Source of the DNA: Liolophura sinensis
Taxonomy: Eukaryota > Mollusca > Polyplacophora > Chitonida > Chitonidae
Assembly (NCBI RefSeq): GCF_032854445.1
Contig: NC_088295.1
Span: 9,225,385 to 9,289,384 of the forward strand
Length of the DNA stretch: 64,000 nucleotides
Reading direction: 5' to 3'
The notes beneath the pieces were generated by a model. The model did no database searches. It worked only from the letters and a program-made list of their open reading frames with translations, and had not been told where the DNA came from. Position 1 is the first letter of the stretch. Every line of letters starts with the position of its first letter. Shown in pieces: positions 55,703 through 64,000 of the stretch. The translations under genes were made by a program, and so were the position numbers.

Positions 55703-56107
55703 GTGCGTCATTTTAGCCAGTCAATTCAAATAACGGAAGCTATTCGGAGATGGAACAGTGTGGTCTCAAATGAGGTATGGGTGGCGAAGAAAATTACAAC
55801 TAACATTCTCCAATGAGCACAGCCACTTTTGCTCGTCTATTTTGACGTCCATCAGTAAGCATCGTACTTAAATCGGCTCGGCGTTGGGAACTATCGATTA
55901 AAGGCCATAATCGAGCTGGGAGTGTTGGCCGCCGCTTGAGTATTATAGTCACAGATGTACCCCGTCTCTGTTTGGATGCCGCCGGAATGGACCAGTTTGT
56001 TTGGCACAAGCTGATTGGCAGTGAGAGTGCACATAAGGCTGATCCAAGACCCCTGTCTCTGGTAAGTGGCCTCTTCCACTGTTACCGAACCCTTACTTCC
56101 GGCAGTT
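55703..56107 (+). repeat. 405-bp block identical to 63216-63620
   Basis: Read base by base I find no difference from 63216-63620. Just outside, the copies differ by a substitution at 55702 and a 12-base indel after 56107, and further out they diverge clearly. The block contains a possible exon at 55856-56061. Confidence 0.9.
55856..56061 (+). other. Possible exon (206 bp, open), unrecognised
   Basis: A pyrimidine-rich stretch and catcag precede 55856, and gtaagt follows at 56062. In between one frame is open for 68 codons and includes ARRWELSIKGHNRAGSVGRR and DAAGMDQFVWHKLIGSESAH. No family is recognised. It is identical in copy B (63369-63574). The splice signals and open frame are seen; that it is coding is only inference. 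Confidence 0.25.
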
Positions 56108-56528
56108 ATAAAGCCTCTTTGCTTTTCCAGAAAACAAAACTTTCCTGGGTGTATATAATGTTGAACCTATTCCAAGTCCACGACTGTCGTTTAAAATATT
56201 CATTCGTTTACCAGGTTTTTCAATAGTTTATTCAGTGCTTTATCGCAATTAGATGCTACATCACATATGACGTCATGAAACGCCAGTAAAGTGGTCCACG
56301 GAGATGGTTGTTTTATCCTAATTATAAGAAAACAACTTTGTTCCCAAGGGTATTGTATCTGTCCCGAAGACTTGGCACCCATCCAGAGCTCATCCAGATA
56401 CATAAGATGAAGCAATGTTCAGAGTTATTTGATATGTTTTATCAAACTACAGACAACATGATTATTTTCTCCAAGAATGTTCCACGATGCAGCAGTTGTC
56501 CTGCCAGCATACATGACCCGTGCAAGTA

Positions 56529-57799
56529 AATTAATGGGTGTGTCTCTGAAGCCTTTGGAATAATTATAACCTCCAATAAAAATAATTATAGCCCCGAAAT
56601 GCCTGGTCATGAAACTGTGCAGAAATGAAATTATAAAGACTGTTTCGTCGGGTAGCTTTAGATTATAAATCCTTACTGCTGGAAGTAATCAAATAAGTTT
56701 CATAATAAATCAAAGCTGCCCTTCAAGGCGATGTGTTGTTTAGTGTCGACTTGGTTAGTACCAAAGACTGTTGGACATGCTCTTGCGAGCGATATGTTGT
56801 ATAGGATAGACGAAAACTTGTTAGAACGACGTGACGGATGAATTTGCCAGAGGGTAGAGCACGTCCAAAGCAGGTTTGATTTATGGTCATTTTTCTTTCC
56901 TCCAGGGTTCTGTAGCAATCCTATATCGGACGAAGTAGATACCTGTCAAAACGATACACTGTCGACACGACCGCAATAACGTCAGGGATATAATAAGGGG
57001 GTTCGCAGAAATTATGGAAACGTCCTGGAAGACAACAGTAGAACAAAAGAACGTAAAGCCAACAACTAAACGCCTTAAATGAGGAGAATTAAGTACTAGT
57101 AACTGCGTGAAGTCATTGTCGGCTTAGCAGTGGCATTATGTACTTTTTGTATGCTGCATATATACATAAAGCTCAATTCCTTCAGCTACTGTGCTAGTTA
57201 GTGAAATACGCTGTTCAGGCTAGTAATTAAAGGACATCTGCGTGGGGTTATTTTCAAGTAAAACATGCAAAATTTACAACATCAGAAGCAGTTTAAGTAA
57301 GCCATATTTATATCAACAAAAATTGTAAAATTTATGTCCCTTGAAATTTATCAATGGCAATGTATTGACTACTGTCATAGTTTTACAAAATTTCTCGCAT
57401 GAAATTGGTAACTAATCCCTGTCATTTTTACTGTACATATCATAGTTCCAAATCTGTTACCCCAAAATAAATTCCTCAGAAACTGTTTCAATTTCCTCGA
57501 TATACGTTACATTTACCAGCTGTCAGAGTAACCATCGATTTTACAGGCCTAATATGTTTAGTAGATTTTGATGGAATATATACATATATAATAAACATAC
57601 GTAAAACATAAAAGCAATTACTATCATGTATTATATAATAGATAACATGATATAATAGAATCAATTCCATAACGAGATACAACGATATGTTATAGGGCAC
57701 AGATACTATCAGATTACCGGTAATGAAGAATCAGAGCAGTGAATCTCTTGTCTCCCACCATACTCTCCCGATGCCTTAATATAGGTGGTCATGGCAATT
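56529..57799. other. Spacer between duplicate copies; nothing recognised
   Basis: It follows the point where the window's copy B ends, so its duplicate, if any, would lie beyond the window. It is AT-rich around 57560-57680. No gene was seen. Confidence 0.5.
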
Positions 57800-57809
57800 T
57801 ACATAAGTT

Positions 57810-58285
57810 TAGGTTACACGTGTATTTCTTGTGAAGGAGAAGGTTAGATATACACGGGGATCACACATATACTCCCTGCGAAGGGGAATGTTAGATACGC
57901 ATGTGGAACACACATGTACTTCTTGTGTAGGGGAAGGTTGGATATACATGTGGAGCACACATGTACTTCTTGAAAAAGAAAGGTTAGAAATACACGTAGA
58001 ATACACATGAATTTCTCGTAAAGGGGAACATAAGATATACACGTGGACCACACATGTACTTCTTGTGAAGGGGTAGGTTAGACATACACGTGGAGCACGC
58101 ATGTACTTCTTGTGAAAGGGAAGGCTAGATAAACTTCTGGAGCACACGTAATTCTTGTGAAAAGGAAGGCTAGATATACCTGTGGAGCACATATGTACTA
58201 GTACCTCTTGTGAAGGGGGCGGTCAGATATACCTGTGGAGCACACGTGTAAGGCCTACTTCTTGTGACGGGAAGGCTAGATGTGT
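57810..58285. repeat. 47-bp minisatellite at the start of copy B, about 10 copies
   Basis: Units of tgtgaaggggaaggttagat, atacacgtggagcacacatg and tacttct. It is cleaner than the partner array at 51040-51405. Occasional inserts occur, such as tactagtacctctt near 58197. Confidence 0.92.
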
Positions 58286-58289
58286 AGAG

Positions 58290-58415
58290 GATGTACAATG
58301 AGTGACCCATTATATCAATTTTTAACTGGTGTAATTTTCATTTGTTCCGATGAACAAACGGAAATTACATCACGAGTTAAATAAATTTAATATAATGGGT
58401 GACGAATTGTACATC
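58290..58415. mobile_element. Foldback element (palindromic MITE-like), 126 bp
   Basis: Left arm gatgtacaatgagtgaccca, ttatat, taactggtgtaatttt, catttgttc; right arm gaacaaacggaaattaca, gagttaa, atataatgggtgacgaattg, tacatc. The arms pair over about 58 bases with a tiny central loop near 58352. It is absent from copy A, so it arrived after the duplication or was lost from A. Confidence 0.85.
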
Positions 58416-58495
58416 TTATGTTCCCCATAATTTATGCTGAACGATTTAAGGTGGTTAACCACACATTTCACTAAATATAGTTCTCTGAAACATTG

Positions 58496-58655
58496 AGTGA
58501 GTGAGTGAGTCCTACACAACAATTTTTCAGTCATATGACGACGAAGGAATCCTTAGGGTGCATGTACGTTTAATGTGCCTCCCTGCTGCAGGATGGATTT
58601 CAACCGCTCTATTATGTAGTACTGCTTCACTGAGACGACTTACCGAAGGCAAAAG
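58496..58655 (-). mobile_element. Truncated SINE of the 18156 family, reverse orientation
   Basis: It begins gagtgagtgagtgagt (reverse of the cactcactcact end), then aatttttcagtcatatgacg, aggatggatttcaaccgctc, agtactgcttcactgagacg and acttaccgaaggcaa, matching the 3' half of the 18156-18505 element in reverse. Confidence 0.82.
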
Positions 58656-59245
58656 TCCGAACTTTGATTTTGTTTTCGACTCCCCGTGTGATGGTAGACA
58701 TGATATTGAGTCTAACAGTCACAGCGGGACCAGTCATCGTGTTCGATGTAGCAAATAGAATAGATCTCAGAATAATCTTGAGGTACATCGGTTGCAGAAT
58801 AGTTCACACACACGAGACAACTCTTTGGTGCTCTACAAAGTAGTAAGGTACACTGTAAGTTTGTAGATGTTTAATTTCGCGAAATTTTATACTGAGGCAC
58901 ACTGATGTCGTTGACGGTTGAACTCGTGTTCGTAAGTATCTTCTTTTAGGCGTACAGCGTGAAGAGTTTCATTTCCTTTAACCAACCTTTGTTGTTTTTC
59001 ACATTTCATAAAGACAAATTTTATGCCTATCCAGTGTCCCCAAAGGAGCGTTTGGTACCAAGAAACCGATGGAAGTCGGTGCAGCAAGTGATTGCTAGCA
59101 TGGGTTTTTTTGCACGGCAACGATACAACAAAAGTCCGGTATGCAGTATTTTTTCAGGTGATCAGTCAAATTTCCGGTTTATTTGTATAACATGTGGAAT
59201 ATGGAAAATTTACATCAATGCTGTAATATGACTGACACCGGCAAA
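58656..59245. other. Copy-B-specific sequence, nothing recognised
   Basis: The rest of the insertion that separates the copy B minisatellite from the remainder of the duplicate. Overlapping open frames at 58887-59120 (minus) and 58959-59231 (plus) have no recognised domain. Confidence 0.5.
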
Positions 59246-61275
59246 TCATGGTATATGCACTTAAAACACACTTGTACTACATGTGAAGAAGTATATATAA
59301 AACTATCTTAGCTTCCAAATACGCTCAGCCCTATAGATTCATAAATGAAAAGTGCTTTTAAAACGATGCCCTAAAGTCAATTTCTATAAAATATTTACCT
59401 TTTCATAAAAAGATTTTGTGGGCTTAAATGTCAGGGTTATTGCTGATGGCTGAAAATGACGTAATTCCCACGGAAGCTCTCCCAGCTGTATTCCTCTTTG
59501 GTATATCTACTGGATCTGTGCAAGGCCTGATTATTGAAACTACCATTCAGTAACTGCGTTGGCCTTGTTTTTTTATACTTATATATTGTGAGAGAAATCA
59601 GATAATTGAACAAAGACGTGTACATTTCATTGTAAATTATTGATGACTTCTGATGACTTAGACGTCCTGTATAAAGGAATTTTATACCCCAGTGGAAAGC
59701 CTGTGAATGTGTCATTTGAGAGGATGGATATGTGTATATCCCGATTAGTTTCCTTTTCCATCGGCAATTTTCTGTCTTCATCTAGGGAAATGTTGTCATC
59801 TAACCCAAAACATCGGCCTATGTAATCCACATAAAAATTGGCAATATTTTGTACGTTTAAATGACCACAGAGTAAGCCGAGAAAGTTGCTTAAAAAGATA
59901 AAAATCTTAACCGACCATTATTCATAACGTTGAATTTCTGAACGCAGAATAAAATAATTCATTGAAGGCGGATAGCTCCGGAGTTTTAAATAACTTTTTG
60001 TTTTATTCCTAGCGAAAAAAATCACTTGTGTCACGACGAAAGAACTTCGGCTGTACTAAGCTTTATTCGGAACAGGAAAAAAATTAACATGAAACAGTGA
60101 TGGAGATAGATTTTCAGTTGCTGTATACGGTGGCGAGTTGAACGAATTACAGAGCCCCAGCGGCGTAGAATAAAGGCTGGAAGACTTGCCTATACGACCA
60201 GTAGTGCATAGTAAACCAATTAGAATGTAACGCCTGACATCTTCCATCCAGGCCTGTTTAATGGCGGCAACATAACAGGTCTCTATCGTAATTACGCCGT
60301 CGTCCAAAACCTGACAAGGCCGTCAAATGTCCTTGCCAGTGCAGATTCCGATCCCAGACTAATATCGGAAACGTCGGTCTCTCATGCAGTGCCCATATGT
60401 GCAAAGACCTTTCAAAGGCGAGATACTGTTTAATTCTTCATGCTAACAGGGAATATTTGCCTGCGAGTCTTGGCTGTTAGTTGCCTTACGGTGTCACTGC
60501 TTGCCGGTGTAAACTGAGATTGGCTCCTTACAAGAATGGTTCCGTTGTGAAGCTAGTCCGTTTTAGTTACGTAACCCGACCCAAAGGTGTCGATCCAATA
60601 AGAGGTATTTGTGCAATTATTTCCTTCATGTTTAATTTGTGAGAAAATTAACTTCAGTAGAGAATCATGGAAAGAGCTTGGGATGAAACAGACAGAACTT
60701 CAGGGCAGGAAAGTAGGTGACTAAATTTCATATCTATTGAGTTAAGTATTCGATTTGGACTTCATATTAGATGAGGATGCTCTGTCACCCAGGAATTTCG
60801 TAGTATCATACATACAGAATAATACAATCAAAGTGATGACAGCTTATAATACTAAATTTAGAACAAAAGAAAACACCATAGTAATGAATCAATCTGCAAT
60901 TCATCTTAAAACCAAACGTATTTACGCAATGAATATATAATTAGTTGTCATGAGATGGCCAACTACTGACCGGGTTGGTGTCTACATAATGAGACTGGGC
61001 ATGGTGTCGTGTCTGTGGCGTGTGGTTCAGCGGTATCTCCACGACAAAATGGAAACGACTTCCTGCAGAGACAACTACCTGAACTGACCGAATTAGTTTT
61101 ATAGCTCAAGAAACACTAAATCAAACCAGAAGACCCATTTCAATGACAAATTACGCGGTTCTGTTGAACGGTCGTGTTATAAATTATTTGCTATGAAATT
61201 ATCCAAAGCGTATGATGATTAATTTTCAAAACACCCTTAAGAGCTCTGTGAGTATTGTGTATTTCATTTTAATGT

Positions 61276-61405
61276 TTGCACACCCGAGAGCTTAAGACCC
61301 AAATCAATTCAAGTCGACTCTTGCGTCGGGTCCTGAACTCAGCACACACGAGAGCTGAAGTCCCAACTAAACTCGACCCGACTGTTGCGTCGTACCCTGA
61401 GCGTC
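61276..61405. repeat. Two-copy repeat of about 62 bp, single copy in copy A
   Basis: gcacacccgagagcttaaga ... gactcttgcgtcgggtcctg and gcacacacgagagctgaagt ... gactgttgcgtcgtaccctg are tandem. Copy A has one related unit (53803-53872). Confidence 0.7.
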
Positions 61406-63215
61406 GGGTGTATGCGAAGTAGTTGTGCTCCAATTGTTACATACCGGCCAATCTTAAATTCGCATGCCATGATCGACTGGAGCCAACTCCATACAATCAG
61501 CTGAGTTGGGTAGGGGTTAAAGTTCTGGTTATATTAGTGAATGGGGAGTAAGCCTGGACAAAGACTTCTTTTAAATTATTAAGGCAAACAAAAAGCCTGC
61601 TAAGTTTTTTTGCAGACATTACGATTGGGTTCTAAGATTTCTTGTTGTCCAACAGTTTAAGACTGTTAAGCTATTCAGTGTTATTCAATGTGGTGTTAGG
61701 TAAACGTATAACGAAACACTTTCACGGTGTGAGGATTAAATGTGAGAAAACCCCTTATCAAATGGTGATTAAATAAAGGATGACTACACGCTATGTGCGA
61801 TACGTAATATTCCCGTAATTCTTAAAATCAAGAAGGATTCGAAATCTAGAAATATCCGTCAGGAACTGAAAAATGCTTTGGTACTTTTGTTTTGGTTGCG
61901 TCTAGCTAGCATCATTCAGGCTATTGCCCGAGAATGGGAAACCTGACGTCGGTATTTCCTGAGTACGTGGCTAATCGTGTTCCTTGTGGTAAGCATGGTG
62001 TCTCTGTGTTCTCAATTTTGGAGAGTTTAGATTGTGCAGCTATACGATTGATATTATGTAAAGCCGAATCCTGAAGGTACAGGCTTAGTAACTTTGTCCC
62101 CTACAGTATGAAAGACAGAGAGTAAAAACAGAGCAGCGACAACAGCGTGGTAGTTGACAAACGGATAAACCTAACGTATAAATAAGTTAGGGTTAGAGGT
62201 CAGGGTTTTATCCATCTATGCATGTAAATGCTTGTACAATAGCAACTAAGATGCCCCCTGGCAGCATGGCTTGAGGAGAATTTGCAACTTACTAGTCACC
62301 ATTTGCCTCTGTAAAATGAACCTTTCAACTTTACCACTCATGCTTTTATTCAGATCAAATTCATATATTCGTTTTTATTTAGTAAAATTTGTTTAATTTG
62401 CAATCTTTTCTATATGTCGCATTTAACTGTTTTCTGCTATTTCTGTGCCTTTAAATGTTTTCTGCTATCTCTGCTTTAGACTTGTTTTGAGTTGAAGATC
62501 AGGATGTTTTAAGATTTCATTCATGTATTTTTTAAAATGTCTTTTGTTTTTGAATGATATAAGTGAAAAATGAGATCTTGAGTTTTCCTTTGACGAAAGT
62601 CTCCGCGTACTAATAGTTTTGTGAGACTTACTGAGACTTTAGACTTTCAACACGGTCCGAGAGAGACAGAAGATGAAGACTATCAGATTACATTAAATGT
62701 GAGCACGCTTGTTATCTGCCTTCAATCAGCCAGCCGTCTGTTCGTGAAGTTTTACATGGTTTTCCATCGCCACTCTCGCTAACATCCTTGTACATTCACT
62801 CGCTTCTATTTGGACGACATATTCTCTTGGATTTTTTTTCTTGTCGCTATTAGGTATGCTACTTTGCTCACGTTGCCAGCGGCGTATGCAATTCCCTCTG
62901 GCTCCTGGGCAGAAGCCTTTAACAGATATAAAAAGGTATGTGCTAAGACGCTTGCTAATCTGTCATCTGCGAAAAAGATTCAGCACGGTAACTGATTACA
63001 AAAATGACCTTAAGCCATCTTGGCTGTTTTCATAGACTCAGACAGCAGGTCATTGTAATTGTGTTATTACTTCAATCTGCACCGTGTTTGTCATGCTAAA
63101 CGAACGCAGCATCAGACTCCCAGCTCAACGGCTACCTCCATATTTATTTCCATGCATTGACGGTTGTAATTTTCCTGGATCGGAAATCAACAGACATTTA
63201 AGTTCAGTGACTCGG

Positions 63216-63620
63216 GTGCGTCATTTTAGCCAGTCAATTCAAATAACGGAAGCTATTCGGAGATGGAACAGTGTGGTCTCAAATGAGGTATGGGTGGCGA
63301 AGAAAATTACAACTAACATTCTCCAATGAGCACAGCCACTTTTGCTCGTCTATTTTGACGTCCATCAGTAAGCATCGTACTTAAATCGGCTCGGCGTTGG
63401 GAACTATCGATTAAAGGCCATAATCGAGCTGGGAGTGTTGGCCGCCGCTTGAGTATTATAGTCACAGATGTACCCCGTCTCTGTTTGGATGCCGCCGGAA
63501 TGGACCAGTTTGTTTGGCACAAGCTGATTGGCAGTGAGAGTGCACATAAGGCTGATCCAAGACCCCTGTCTCTGGTAAGTGGCCTCTTCCACTGTTACCG
63601 AACCCTTACTTCCGGCAGTT
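63216..63620 (+). repeat. 405-bp block identical to 55703-56107
   Basis: Partner of the identical block in copy A, including the same possible exon and gtaagt donor (63575). Confidence 0.9.
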
Positions 63621-64000
63621 TGCTTTTCCAGAAAACAAAACTTTCCTGGGTGTATATTATGTTGAAAATCCACGGATGTCGTTTAAAATATTCATTCGTT
63701 TACCGGTTTTTTCAATAGTTTATTCAGTGCAATTAGATGCTACATCACATATGACGTCATGAAACGCCAGTAAAGTGGTCCACGGAGATGGTTGTTTTAT
63801 CCTAATTATAAGAAAACAACTTTGTTCCCAAGGGTATTGTATCTGTTCCGAAGACTTGGCACCCATCCAGAGCTCAGATACATGAGATGTTCAGAGTTAT
63901 TTGATATGTTTTATCAAACTACAGACAACATGATTACTTTCTCCAAGAATGTTCCACGATGCAGCAGTTGTCCTGCCAGCATACATGACCCGTGCAAGTA

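Larger units (their letters stand above)
51040..56528. repeat. Segmental duplication, copy A
   Basis: From the 47-bp minisatellite to the phrase acccgtgcaagta at 56528 this segment matches 57800-64000 in the same order and orientation. Matching anchors include 51525-51960 with 59405-59820, 52640-53560 with 60050-60945, 54740-54790 with 62185-62235, and 55559-56528 with 63084-64000. Differences are scattered substitutions and many indels of 4 to 430 bases. No recognised gene lies within it. Confidence 0.95.
57800..64000. repeat. Segmental duplication, copy B (runs off the window end)
   Basis: Direct-orientation partner of 51040-56528. Relative to copy A it has an insertion of about 960 bases after the minisatellite (about 58286-59245), lacks 426 bases of copy A (52211-52636), and carries extra sequence at about 61276-61405, 61938-62030 and 62275-62335. 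Homology continues to the last base of the window. Confidence 0.95.

Overview
The window looks like nuclear DNA of a lophotrochozoan animal, most probably a mollusc and perhaps a bivalve. It is AT-rich, gene-poor and intron-rich. It carries several tRNA-derived SINE families of a kind I associate with bivalve and gastropod genomes, plus foldback (MITE-like) elements, many minisatellites and two very long compound microsatellites. There is no prokaryotic gene organisation. The taxonomic call is inferred from repeat style and from the receptor's resemblance to molluscan subunits; it was not searched.

One gene can be supported firmly. It is a plus-strand nicotinic acetylcholine receptor (Cys-loop ligand-gated channel) alpha-type subunit, spread over six recognised exons: 9084-9295, 12611-12720, 12994-13445, 15944-16030, 19058-19175 and 20472-20886. 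The exons join in one frame with GT-AG boundaries and give 463 residues from the N-terminal ligand-binding domain to the stop codon. The signal-peptide exon was not found. The subunit keeps the Cys-loop, the loop A-D aromatics and the vicinal cysteine pair of alpha subunits. Its M1-M2 linker has a Pro-Ala before the 0' lysine where cation channels have Gly-Glu, so it is predicted to contribute to an acetylcholine-gated chloride channel.

Layout: 1-8.5 kb has no recognised gene but holds an exact 19-copy 47-bp array (2690-3577). 8.5-20.9 kb is the receptor gene, whose introns hold a 26-bp repeat, a 33-bp array, three SINE insertions and a TA-flanked foldback element. 21-35 kb has no recognised gene and holds arrays with periods of about 57, about 115, 45 and 53 bp; the last is split by a SINE. 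35-51 kb has no recognised gene and holds (TA)n(TG)n and (CA)n(TA)n tracts and two 26-bp repeat families. 51-64 kb is a direct segmental duplication (copy A 51040-56528, copy B 57800 to the window end). Each copy starts in the same 47-bp minisatellite family, and each contains a 405-bp stretch that is identical between copies although the rest has diverged visibly.

No bacterial-type operon, CRISPR array, rRNA gene or convincing functional tRNA gene was seen. Most open reading frames outside the receptor gene are short, lack recognisable domains, or come from tandem repeats.
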